This document shows, piece by piece, positions 16,354 through 24,311 of a DNA stretch of 64,000 nucleotides; position 1 is the first letter of the stretch, and the number at the start of each line of letters is the position of its first letter. The DNA is from CAVXUB01 sp963764805 (GTDB lineage Bacteria > Actinomycetota > Acidimicrobiia > Acidimicrobiales > Bog-793). The stretch covers positions 310,001 through 374,000 of the forward strand of contig CAVXUB010000001.1 of NCBI GenBank assembly GCA_963764805.1. The letters run 5' to 3'. The position numbers and the translations under genes were made by a program. Below the pieces are notes generated by a model. That model did no database searches. It saw only the letters and a list, made by a program, of their open reading frames with translations, and was not told the origin of the DNA.

Positions 16354-17376
16354 AGCCGAGTCGTCCAGGAGGTCGGTGAACACGACCACGAGCGCCCGCT
16401 TGCGGTCCGCAGCCAATCGAAACGCCATCTCGTAGTCGCTGTCGACACCCACCGCCTCCAAGTCCGCGAAGCCGCGAACCAGTCGCTCGGCGCCGCCCCG
16501 CCGTGCGGCCACGCTGCGTAGCAGCGATCCTGCAAAGGCGATCCCGCCGGGCCGGTCCCCCGACTCCTCGGCGGCGACCGCCACGGCGGCGAGCGCGTCG
16601 AGGCTCAGGTCGAGCCGCGTCGCCGAGCCGACCGGCGACGACATCAGGCGCCCGCAATCGACCATGCAGAGGATGTCGCGGTCCTGCTCGACCCTGTACT
16701 GGTTGGTCATCGGCCGGCCGAGCCGGGCAGTCGCCTTCCAGTTGATGCGCCTGACGTCGTCGTCGGGCACGTACTCGCGCACCGATTCGAACTCCGTCCC
16801 GAGCCCGAGCGGTCCCCTCGATCGCCCTTCCCGGCGGCGCTGCTCTCGCCGTGCGGCAGCCATCCTCCTCGCCCCCGGCAGATCTGGGTACACGTCAAGC
16901 CCGAGCGGATCTCCGCGCTTGAAGTCCCTGCGCATCAAGCCGAGCGGCCCGGTGCAACGGATGACCACAGGTGGCAGCACGTGGTGGCCACGCACGGAGG
17001 GCAGTAGGTCGGCCTCGAGCCCGGCATCCTGCTCGGAGGGCTCGACCCTGATCTCGGGCGGGACCGGCTGGCGGACCCTCGTCCTGGCGACGGCTGTTCG
17101 GGAAAGGACCGATGCTCTCTCCCGCCGTGGGTCGTCGGCACCGTCTACCGGCCGCGGGACCAGCACGACACGGAGTACCGCCGGGACCCCGCGAACGAGC
17201 GACGTTCGGATCTCCCTCCGGATCGCAGGCGGGTGCCGCAACGTCAGCGCGTCGGCGACGGCAGCGCCGATCAGCCCGAACAGCACGAGGAACCAGACAA
17301 GCGGGTCGATCGGCACGGCGACCGCCGCCACGGCGATCAGGCCGACGGCGGCTGCAGCACGGCGGGTCGGGCTCAC
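15550..17376 (-). CDS. DUF58 domain protein with abnormal C-terminal extension
   Basis: The first 430 residues match DUF58 proteins: two N-terminal membrane helices (VGLIAVAAVAVPIDPLVWFL), the conserved VREYVPDDDVRRINWKATAR motif (about 221-240) and a vWA-like domain beginning LCMVDCGRLM. The normal end would be near LALKRRAR at about 16,090. A further 180 residues of low-complexity sequence follow, antisense to the SpoIIM-like gene, so the native stop is missing. DUF58 proteins work with MoxR AAA+ chaperones in maturation of envelope or secreted complexes. It is 23 bp downstream of moxR in the same direction. Confidence 0.8.
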   Translation of the reverse strand: MSPTRRAAAAVGLIAVAAVAVPIDPLVWFLVLFGLIGAAVADALTLRHPPAIRREIRTSLVRGVPAVLRVVLVPRPVDGADDPRRERASVLSRTAVARTRVRQPVPPEIRVEPSEQDAGLEADLLPSVRGHHVLPPVVIRCTGPLGLMRRDFKRGDPLGLDVYPDLPGARRMAAARREQRRREGRSRGPLGLGTEFESVREYVPDDDVRRINWKATARLGRPMTNQYRVEQDRDILCMVDCGRLMSSPVGSATRLDLSLDALAAVAVAAEESGDRPGGIAFAGSLLRSVAARRGGAERLVRGFADLEAVGVDSDYEMAFRLAADRKRALVVVFTDLLDDSASRHLADSVPVLARRHAVLVASVTDPDITAIMTTPPGRILDVVTMSVALDVISSRERVIGRLRSQGVYVVDAAAESFADACVDGYLALKRRARVDGPGAAAEQHHGSPEQGGHAEPEHERRADSDAHRCHEPFDQAGDDEQERCTDQHLGQPRGDRRQGVGTRHPPGIDQSSCKPEADAAGDHDAGQLQTAMRSDQLDGVARLPRPDGEPHHHAEQHPVERQRQRREDPTRHPTGEGEDGDADVVGEDLRRGEGALSERHAEVCTMGP

Positions 17377-17399
17377 CCGGAGCTCCTCCGACCGCTCCC

Positions 17400-18401
17400 C
17401 TAGCGGGGGACCGGGACGCTCGACAGGGCCGTGCGGATCGCGTCCTCGGCGGTGAACCGATCGAGCTCGGCCTCGGCGCGCAGGACGATGCGGTGACGAA
17501 GAACCGGGATGGCGAGAGCGGCGACATCCTCGGGCACCACGTAGGCGCGGCCGCTCAGCCTGGCGTAGGCCTTGATGGTGGCGAGCAGATGCACGCCCGC
17601 ACGGGGGCTGGCGCCGAGCGACACCGCCGGCAGCTCCCGGCTGCGCCGCACCAGCGCCGCGACATAAGCGAGCACGCCGTCGCTGACAGTCGTGGCATCG
17701 GCCTCCCGGCGCGCGGCGAGGATGTCCGTTGCGGTGACGGACTGCTGCACCTCGTCCAGAGTTGTCGGCCTCACCCCGTTCCTGCGCAACCCGAGCAGAC
17801 CCAACTCCTCCGCCTCGGTCGGGTAACCGACGTCCAGCTTCATCAAGAACCGGTCGAGCTGCGCCTCGGGCAGCGGGTAGGTCCCCTCGTACTCGATCGG
17901 GTTCTCCGTTGCTACGACGAGGAAGGGGTCGGGCAGCGCGTGAGCTTCACCCTCGATCGTCACCTGGCCCTCCTGCATCGCTTCCAGCAGCGCCGCCTGA
18001 GTCTTGGGCGGGGTCCTGTTGACCTCGTCGGCGAGGAGGATGTTGGTGAAGACGGGGCCTTGCCGGAACTGCAGCTCGCCGCCCCGCAGTGTCAGCGTCC
18101 CGGTCACGTCCGAGGGAAGCATGTCCGGGGTGAACTGGATACGCCGGAAGCTCATCGAGCAGGTGCGGGCGACGGCTGAGGCCAGCAGCGTCTTGGCGAC
18201 CCCGGGTGCACCCTCGAGCAGCACGTGACCGCCGACCGCCATCGCAGCCAACATCGCATCGACGGTTCGCTGCTGGCCGACGACGACCTTGGCGACCTCC
18301 TGCTGGACCTGCGAGCGTAGAGCGGCGAGGACACCGCCGGCATCCTGCCTGTCGGCAGTGGTCACTTGTTCGGTGCTCAATGTCTCGGGCTCTCCAACCA
18401 T
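17400..18401 (-). CDS. MoxR-type AAA+ ATPase
   Basis: A 333-residue MoxR chaperone. Walker A is GAPGVAKT (about 62-69) and Walker B/DEVNR is ILLADEVNRTPPKTQAALLE. Sensor 1 lies in VVATENPIEYEGTYPLPEAQ, with the arginine region QLDRFLMKL, and sensor 2 is in SPRAGVHLL. MoxR proteins use ATP to activate or insert cofactors in partner complexes with DUF58/vWA proteins. The gene overlaps the DUF4350 gene by 25 bases, indicating translational coupling. Confidence 0.92.
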   Translation of the reverse strand: MVGEPETLSTEQVTTADRQDAGGVLAALRSQVQQEVAKVVVGQQRTVDAMLAAMAVGGHVLLEGAPGVAKTLLASAVARTCSMSFRRIQFTPDMLPSDVTGTLTLRGGELQFRQGPVFTNILLADEVNRTPPKTQAALLEAMQEGQVTIEGEAHALPDPFLVVATENPIEYEGTYPLPEAQLDRFLMKLDVGYPTEAEELGLLGLRRNGVRPTTLDEVQQSVTATDILAARREADATTVSDGVLAYVAALVRRSRELPAVSLGASPRAGVHLLATIKAYARLSGRAYVVPEDVAALAIPVLRHRIVLRAEAELDRFTAEDAIRTALSSVPVPR

Positions 18402-19588
18402 GCGAGGGCGGCGCCGGCGGCGATCGCGTCCTCGTCAGTCTGCCCGCCATCCAGGGCTGCCGTCGTGACTTGCTCGGGCACGAGAGAGCCGTCCGCGCGT
18501 TGACGCAACTGGGAGTCGGTCGCATCGGGCTGCAGCCCGAGCCGATGGGCGAGCTTTCCCCGCACGGCAAGGAGCACAGGCTCGGTGGCGGCACGCCGAT
18601 CGGGGGCGCGGGCCAAAGAGGTCGCCAGGGCATCGATGTAGTCGCGGCGGGGCGGCGGGAGGTCCCGGCCTCTCCGTTCGGGCGGCCCGAAACGCCAGGC
18701 ACGGGACCAGATCCAGACGAGTGCCGCCAAGGCGAACAGGACCAGGCCCCATTGCCATCGCAGCGGCAGCCCTCCGAAGCCGAAACCCGTCCCGTAACCG
18801 TGAGCATTCTCGTCGAAAACCACCGGGCGGCCGGCGGCCCCGACGACGTCCACGGCGAACTGGGCGTTGCCGGCGTCTGCCAGATAGGCGTTGGAGAACA
18901 ACGAGGAGTCTGAGACCATCGTCAGCCGGCCGCGCCCGACCTCGGCCGTCAGTGCGAGATCGAGAGGGCCTCCATCGGGGGACGGTGTGGGTGCGGTCAG
19001 CAGTGGCGACGCCGCGCCGGGACTGGTCCACGCCCCGCCCTGACCGGATGCGACCACCGCGGAGACCCTGGGGGTGTCGGTGCTCGCTGCGGGAGCGGGA
19101 AACGCCTCGCGGATCGGCTCAGGTCCCCACCTCGGGCCCTTCGCCGACCCGAGCAACGACTGGATGAGCGGGTCGGTGAGAACGCCGGCGGCGATGACGT
19201 CGCCACCGCCGCCGAGGAAGGCACCGAGGGCTGCCCGTTCCGAGTCGTTCAGGCTCGTCGGATCGGCGACCACCACGGTCGAACCCGGCGGAAGGTCCCC
19301 CGTGCTCAACGGTTGCCGTAGCCGGATGACGGGATGCCCGTACGACTGCAACAGATCGGCCCACGCCTCGTAACCGTCGGCGGTGGTCGACAGGGAGGAG
19401 GACGTCGGGCCGGAAGGAGTGGAGGGAGCCGTGGCGCGACTGACCAACGAGAGGCCGACCTCGAGCACGATCATCACGACGACGATGACGATCACGGCCC
19501 TGCCAGCGGGATGGATGCCCCGCCAGACGACCCGCCACCGCGGTTCGGCGGCGGACGACGACGGCACCGATGCGCCAGCGCTTGTCAT
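18377..19588 (-). CDS. DUF4350 membrane protein
   Basis: A 403-residue protein with one N-terminal membrane helix (AVIVIVVVMIVLEVGLSLV), an extracytoplasmic domain of about 200 residues whose core (STVVVADPTSLNDSERAALG, then FLGGGGDVIAAG) is the DUF4350 signature, a second helix (LRWQWGLVLFALAALVWIW) and a cytoplasmic tail. It is always found between moxR and DUF4129 genes in actinobacteria and is presumed part of that envelope complex. The fold resembles ThuA/GATase-like domains; no enzymatic activity is known. Confidence 0.85.
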   Translation of the reverse strand: MTSAGASVPSSSAAEPRWRVVWRGIHPAGRAVIVIVVVMIVLEVGLSLVSRATAPSTPSGPTSSSLSTTADGYEAWADLLQSYGHPVIRLRQPLSTGDLPPGSTVVVADPTSLNDSERAALGAFLGGGGDVIAAGVLTDPLIQSLLGSAKGPRWGPEPIREAFPAPAASTDTPRVSAVVASGQGGAWTSPGAASPLLTAPTPSPDGGPLDLALTAEVGRGRLTMVSDSSLFSNAYLADAGNAQFAVDVVGAAGRPVVFDENAHGYGTGFGFGGLPLRWQWGLVLFALAALVWIWSRAWRFGPPERRGRDLPPPRRDYIDALATSLARAPDRRAATEPVLLAVRGKLAHRLGLQPDATDSQLRQRADGSLVPEQVTTAALDGGQTDEDAIAAGAALAWLESPRH

Positions 19589-19613
19589 GGGCAGCCGGAG
19601 CTCATCGCTTGGC

Positions 19614-20033
19614 TCATCGCTTGGCCAGGGCCTCCGGCTGTACTTGCGGCCATAGCTCGCGCGAGGACCGGGCGTGCGACGACTGTGCGGGCGCCTCGGC
19701 GTAGAGGATCTCCTCCAGGTCGGCAGCGAGCTTGCGGAAGCTCGGCGACTGGAGCCTGTCCGCGATCTCTGCAGCAGTCAGCACGTCACGACCGGCGAGC
19801 AGGCCCTGACGCTCGAGGCGCAGCAGCCCTGCCCTGAATCGGAGCCTCACCGCAAGCTCCAGGTCCCCTGACGCCTCGGCCGCGTCCGCCTCTGCCTCCA
19901 GACGCCGCGGGTCCTCCCGGAGGCCATCCGTGCCCGTTGTGGTTGTTTCGGGGCCGAGACGCGGCACCCTCCTGGCGATCCTCATGGCGACCAGGCAGAC
20001 GACCGTCAGGACGATCAAGCCGAGGATGATCAC
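19614..20033 (-). CDS. DUF4129 protein (C-terminal part; native start missing)
   Basis: From a GTG at 20033 the frame gives one membrane helix (IILGLIVLTVVCLVAM) and the DUF4129 tail (RLRFRAGLLRLERQGLL, then TAAEIADRL). In the same frame the family's N-terminal part continues upstream without a stop to 20288 (TARRILSGSQFH, then FFDTLGRWLHRAWDDTLGKLG) but contains no ATG, GTG or TTG. Only a CTG at 20258 could start it. The frame is the same as the preceding gene and separated from it by a single TGA. Unusual initiation, stop readthrough or a lost start are all possible. Confidence 0.7.
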   Translation of the reverse strand: MIILGLIVLTVVCLVAMRIARRVPRLGPETTTTGTDGLREDPRRLEAEADAAEASGDLELAVRLRFRAGLLRLERQGLLAGRDVLTAAEIADRLQSPSFRKLAADLEEILYAEAPAQSSHARSSRELWPQVQPEALAKR

Positions 20034-20285
20034 TGTCGGAACCCAGCCGATCGCCCGGACGACCGAGTCGAAACGGTCCCCGGCCCAACCCCCGAGCTTT
20101 CCCAGCGTGTCGTCCCAGGCGCGGTGGAGCCAGCGCCCGAGGGTGTCGAAGAACCCCTTGAAGGGAGCGAACTGCTTGCCGGGGCGGGCGTGGAACTGCG
20201 AGCCGGAGAGGATGCGCCTAGCCGTTTGCTGGGGTGATCCGCCGCCTGATGCGGCCAGGAGAGTTCCCGTCTCGGCCTCCTCGCC

Positions 20286-21881
20286 TCAATCTCCCGGTGG
20301 TGCCTCGCCCGTGTTGGCAGCCGGGGGCCCATTCATGGGGTCTTCCCGGCTCGGCGTCTCTGGACCGCCCGGCTCGCTTGCGCCGGCGCCCCCCGTCGGC
20401 GCGGCAGGAGTCTGACCGGCGGGAGGAGCCTGACCGGCGGGAGGAGCAATGTCTCCGGAGAGCAGTGGACGTGCAGAGACCGCCGGCTTGGGCGAGACAG
20501 CCGGCCAGGAGGGCTGCGCCGGCTGGTACCGCTGGGCCGGTGGCGGTGGATATACCGGCGGTGGGGCCGCCGGATAACCCGCTGGGGCCGGCGGATAACC
20601 CGCTGGGGCCGGCGGATAGGCGGGTGGTGGCGGCGGATAGGCGGGTGGTGGCGGCGGATAGCCGGGTGGTGACGGCGGGTAGCCGGGTGGTGGGGCCGGC
20701 GGATAGCCGGGTGGTGGCGGCGGCGGATAGCCGGGTGGTGGTGGCGGCGGATAGCCGGGCGGTGGAGTCGGCGGGTATCCATACGGCGGTTGAGCAGCCC
20801 GTGGGTATCCGGGCGGCGGAGGCGGCGGGTATCCCGGGGGCGGCCCGTACGGACCGTACGGACCGGGAGGCTGGCCGTAGCCGGGCGTGGTCGGGTAGCC
20901 GCCATAGCCGTAACCACCCGGCCCGGGCGGGTATGCGTTCCACGGCGGCAACTCCCTCGGTACGAAGGGCGCCGAGCCTCCCGTCCAGTTGCCCACTCCC
21001 ATCTGCGAAGCGAGCAGCTGCAGGTCGAATCCCTCCTTGCGGACCCGCAAGTCGAAGTAGATCACCAGCGTGACGCACACGGTGAAGGGCAGCACCAGTA
21101 GCTGAGTGACCGAATCGGAGATCACGATGGCTACGACCTGTCCCGTGACTCCGGTGCCGGCCGCATGACCGAGGGAGGCGCCGATGATGCCGTTCAACAC
21201 GCCCGAGACGACTCCAGTGAGTATCGAGACGAGCAGGATCGTCCCGAAAGTGGGCCACCAACGGCTTCGCACGAGTCGGAATGAGCGGCGGAGGGCGGCC
21301 TGCCCACGATGACCCTCGACAAGGAGCGACGGGATGGCCAGGTACCAGCTGATCGAGAGCCAGATCACGACGGGGACCGCCGGCAGATCGATCAGCAGGA
21401 ACCCGAAATGCTGCGTGGCGATCACCGCCAGGTTCAGGCCGACGAGGACGATCGCCGGCAGCGCGGCGAGGAACGAGATCCACATCAAGGAGTGGATCCG
21501 CCGCAGCCCGAAGCGCAGCGACGTCCTCCAATTGGGGCGACCGGCGAGGTAGGCCTCAGAAATCGTGAGCACGAACGTGCCCTGAACGAGGAGCGTGCCG
21601 ATCCACGTCACGAGGATGAGCACGAACGATGCGGCCAGGAACGAGAAGAGGGCGTCCGTGTTGAGGTGCGTGACGATGGTGCCGTCGGGGTTGGTGATCT
21701 GCGTCGTGATGTTCTGCGTGTTCGTGATGGCAGAGGAGACGATCAATCCCGTAACGGCGTAGAGAGGGACGATGATGAAAAGAGCCGTGGGCATGAGCTG
21801 ACCGAAACACGACCGGTAGAGCTTGATCCCGACATCTAGCTTCTCGCCTACCGAGAGCGGCCGCAGCCGGGAAGTCTGCAC
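20286..21881 (-). CDS. Polytopic membrane protein with GYPP-repeat cytoplasmic tail
   Basis: Residues 1-295 form a membrane domain with about six helices beginning PLSVGEKLDVGIKLYR, the pattern of the glycerophosphodiesterase-membrane-domain-like (DUF7847-type) proteins often found beside DUF4129 genes. From about residue 330 a tandem array of GYPPPPPPGYPP-type units runs to residue 440, followed by a PAGQAPPAGQTP repeat and an acidic end. Such tails are flexible and bind proteins. It leads the minus-strand operon that continues with DUF4129, DUF4350, MoxR and DUF58. Confidence 0.75.
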   Translation of the reverse strand: MQTSRLRPLSVGEKLDVGIKLYRSCFGQLMPTALFIIVPLYAVTGLIVSSAITNTQNITTQITNPDGTIVTHLNTDALFSFLAASFVLILVTWIGTLLVQGTFVLTISEAYLAGRPNWRTSLRFGLRRIHSLMWISFLAALPAIVLVGLNLAVIATQHFGFLLIDLPAVPVVIWLSISWYLAIPSLLVEGHRGQAALRRSFRLVRSRWWPTFGTILLVSILTGVVSGVLNGIIGASLGHAAGTGVTGQVVAIVISDSVTQLLVLPFTVCVTLVIYFDLRVRKEGFDLQLLASQMGVGNWTGGSAPFVPRELPPWNAYPPGPGGYGYGGYPTTPGYGQPPGPYGPYGPPPGYPPPPPPGYPRAAQPPYGYPPTPPPGYPPPPPPGYPPPPPPGYPPAPPPGYPPSPPGYPPPPPAYPPPPPAYPPAPAGYPPAPAGYPAAPPPVYPPPPAQRYQPAQPSWPAVSPKPAVSARPLLSGDIAPPAGQAPPAGQTPAAPTGGAGASEPGGPETPSREDPMNGPPAANTGEAPPGD

Positions 21882-21925
21882 ACGGGTACGGTACCGGAGG
21901 CGGAGGTGCGTACGGAGGCGTTGCG

Positions 21926-22546
21926 TCAGGGCGCCGGGCGAGCTCCCAACTCTCGCAAGCCGAGTGAGTAGCCGCGGAGGAATGTGTCTGCCTCTGCCGC
22001 CCGCGGCAGTTGCTCCACCAGTCGGCGAAATCGCTGCGAGTGATCGTCATGCACCAGATGCGCAAGCTCGTGCAGGATCACCGAGTCGAGCACCCAGCCG
22101 GGAACTGGGCGGAGTCTCGTCGAGATGCGGATGGTGCGCGAAGAGACGGTGCAGGATCCCCAGAGCGTGGTCTGATTGTCCGTCCAGCGGATCGATGCTG
22201 GGCGCACACCGCCGAGATAGCGGTCCGACAGCGAGGACGCCCGCGCCTCGAGGTCAGCGTCCGAAGCGCCGGCCCCCGGGCGGGTCCTGAGAAGCCTCGT
22301 TACGAGCCGGTCTGCCACCGCCGTGGTCGTGGCGCGGGACCAACGCTCCGGTGCGGTGATTACTATGACGTTGCCCTCCCAGTGACCGGAGGCCGTCTTC
22401 CGGCGCCGTGCCGAGCGGCGCACCTCGACACTCGGCACGGCCGAAGCAGCGGCTGCATCGTTGTCCAGCTCACCGGCGGGCACCTCGACCGGAATGGAAT
22501 CCAACTCCGAGACGAGCGCTTCGAAGCTGCCCTGGAACGCTGTCAT
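21926..22546 (-). CDS. YgjP-type (M48-like) zinc metallopeptidase
   Basis: A 206-residue protein. The zinc site is HELAHLVHDDHSQRF (about 162-176), where HExxH supplies two His ligands and the following His a third, as in YgjP/DUF45 proteins. Upstream, RWTDNQTTLWGSC is also family-typical. The first 50 residues are an acidic, variable extension; the family normally begins near SVEVRRSARRRKT. It should be a soluble protease of unknown substrate. Confidence 0.85.
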   Translation of the reverse strand: MTAFQGSFEALVSELDSIPVEVPAGELDNDAAAASAVPSVEVRRSARRRKTASGHWEGNVIVITAPERWSRATTTAVADRLVTRLLRTRPGAGASDADLEARASSLSDRYLGGVRPASIRWTDNQTTLWGSCTVSSRTIRISTRLRPVPGWVLDSVILHELAHLVHDDHSQRFRRLVEQLPRAAEADTFLRGYSLGLRELGARPAP

Positions 22547-22702
22547 TCGCCCACGTTAGGGAGCCGAGTGCCGAGTTCGGCGGATGGTGCGCAGCGCCAA
22601 TTGGCGGCCGCGGGCAGATGCACCCAGAGGTTCGAGCGCCGCCACGGGCTGACTATCATGGCTGGCGCCCCTGGCGGCCGCTGGCCTCAGGCGCACCGAC
22701 CG

Positions 22703-22776
22703 GCGCTCGTAGCTCAACGGATTAGAGCATCTGACTACGGATCAGAAGGTTGGGGGTTCGAATCCCTCCGAGCGCG
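22703..22776 (+). tRNA. tRNA-Arg (anticodon ACG), target of the 34-kb element
   Basis: The acceptor stem is GCGCTCG/CGAGCGC with discriminator G at 22776. The anticodon loop CTACGGA on stem TCTGA/TCAGA carries ACG (inosine-modified, reads CGN). The T-loop is TTCGAAT. The three bases after the discriminator are CTA, so CCA is not encoded here, whereas the matching sequence at the right end of the element continues with CCA. The 3' half belongs to the element; the 5' half is host. Confidence 0.95.
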
Positions 22777-22777
22777 C
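22735..22777 (+). repeat. Left attachment site (attL core, 43 bp)
   Basis: Bases from the anticodon loop through the first base beyond the discriminator of tRNA-Arg(ACG) are identical, base for base, to 56816-56858. The flanking bases differ on both sides. The integrase gene starts 109 bp inside. Confidence 0.95.
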
Positions 22778-22846
22778 TAGATATATCCAGTTCAGTACTC
22801 TTTCCGGCATGGTGTCACACCCCACAAGTAGGCTCTTGCTCTGTTG

Positions 22847-22867
22847 ACCCAACAGAAAACCCAACAG
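22847..22867. repeat. Candidate integrase arm-site pair near attL
   Basis: ACCCAACAG occurs twice, at 22847-22855 and 22859-22867, between attL and the integrase start. The same 9-mer motif is paired again at 56672-56691, inside the other end. Paired short repeats at both ends are what a bivalent tyrosine integrase needs for its N-terminal domain. Confidence 0.55.
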
Positions 22868-22886
22868 TTCGGCAGGAAGGACAACC

Positions 22887-24075
22887 GTGGCAGGAAGCCT
22901 CCGGGCAGTGGCGGGACGTGCGGGAACATGGGAGCTCCGGGTGTATCTCGGCCGCGACTCGAACGGACGCGTCCGTCACCAGCACGTCACATTCAAGGGC
23001 TCACGCCGGCAGGCGGAGCGCGAACTTGCTCGACTAGTCGCGAATCACGACGCTAAGCCAGCCGCTGTCCCGGAGGAACCGACCCGGTTCGGGCCCACGT
23101 TCACGGTCAACGACGCCATCGCCGCGTGGCGCGACAACGGCTGGGCCGACCTCTCGCCGAAGACCACCCGTGGCTATGAGTCCACGTGGCGCGTCCACAT
23201 CGAGGAGGCGATCGGCAAGCGTCGCATCGCATCGCTGACGACCTATGACGTGGAGCATTTCTACCGTTCACTTAAGGCCGCGGGACAGGGGCCGGCTACC
23301 ACAGGCCAGGTCAAGGCGCGTTCTCCATCGCTCACTCCGTCTGGCGCACAAGTGGAGCGGGGGAACGCTTCCGAACCCGGCCGCGGACGCAGAGCTCCCC
23401 AGCTGGGGCCTGGACGAGCGACGCCCTGAGGTGCGGGCACCGGGTATCGACGAGATCGGTTCTCTGCTCCGGGCAGCGGACGACCGGGAGGACATCCGGT
23501 TCTCGACGTTCCTGCGACTTCTCGCAGCGACCGGGATGCGGAGGGGCGAGGCTTGCGCTCTCCGATGGTCCGACATTGACCTCAACGGCGCCACCGCCCA
23601 TGTCGATGAGGCAGTCGTCAACGCGTCCGGCGGGGCGATCGTAAAGGGACCGAAGACTCGGGCGAGCATCAGGACGTTGGCACTCGACCCTGAGACGGCA
23701 GAGCGCCTCAACGCCCTCCGAGTGGCTCAGACCGAGCTCGGAGCGGCGTGTGGGACTTCCTTAACGCCTGACAGCTTCGTGTTTTCGTTCGAGCCTGGCG
23801 GAAGCGTGCCACCACATCCGGACACCATGAGCCACACGCTGACCCGCCTCCGCGAACGCGCCGGTCTCGCGGCCGATATTCACCTCCACTCGCTCCGCCA
23901 CTTCCATGCGACCGCAGTGGATTCAGTCGTGTCTGAGGCCCAGAAACAGGCCAGACTCGGGTGGTCGACCGTCCAGATGGCCCGCCACTACACCGACGGC
24001 GTCCCAGAGGAGGATCGTAGAGCTGCGGAGCACGTCGGCCGCCTGCTGACGGCCGCTCGGGCTGCGACGGGTTGA
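22887..24075 (+). pseudogene. Tyrosine integrase of the element (one frameshift)
   Basis: Starts at GTG 22887 behind GGAAGGA. The first frame gives the arm-binding domain (TWELRVYLGRDSNGRVRHQHV) and core-binding domain (DLSPKTTRGYESTWRVHI). Near 23,316 the frame changes and continues VLHRSLRLAHKWSGGTLPNP into the catalytic domain. R in ATGMRRGEACALRW, H and R in HSLRHFHAT, and Y in MARHYTD are present; the second His position is Trp (LGWSTVQ), tolerated in some family members. Removing one G restores a full-length enzyme; total length is 3n+1. It would drive integration into tRNA-Arg(ACG). Confidence 0.85.
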
Positions 24076-24311
24076 TACGCTGGTTCCTCGACCTGAAGAG
24101 GCGCCGCAGGGTCGAGCCCCTCGAGCAACCGCTCCACTGATCGCCGTGGCACTCGCCAGCGACCACCAATCCGCCACACAGGCAGTGGAAAGGTGCCGCT
24201 ACGCACGGCTCTATAGCAGGTGGCTCGACTCTCTCCGAGCAGAATGGCGGCCTCCTCAATGCTGAGCAGAGGTTTCGGAGCCGTACTTCGCCCGACGCCG
24301 GACCTCGTCAC
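23988..24311 (-). CDS. xis: Excisionase-like helix-turn-helix protein
   Basis: 107 residues from a GTG at 24311 with AGGAGGA upstream; the GTG overlaps the TGA of the VirB4-like gene (GTGA). The core LLSIEEAAILLGESRATCYR followed by GTFPLPVWRIGGRWRVPRRS is the MerR/excisionase-type winged HTH found in Xis proteins of AICEs. The C-terminal 45 residues are variable and run convergently 88 bases into the integrase 3' end. Being last in the transfer operon, its expression would be tied to transfer, fitting a directionality factor. Confidence 0.75.
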   Translation of the reverse strand: MTRSGVGRSTAPKPLLSIEEAAILLGESRATCYRAVRSGTFPLPVWRIGGRWRVPRRSVERLLEGLDPAAPLQVEEPAYQPVAARAAVSRRPTCSAALRSSSGTPSV

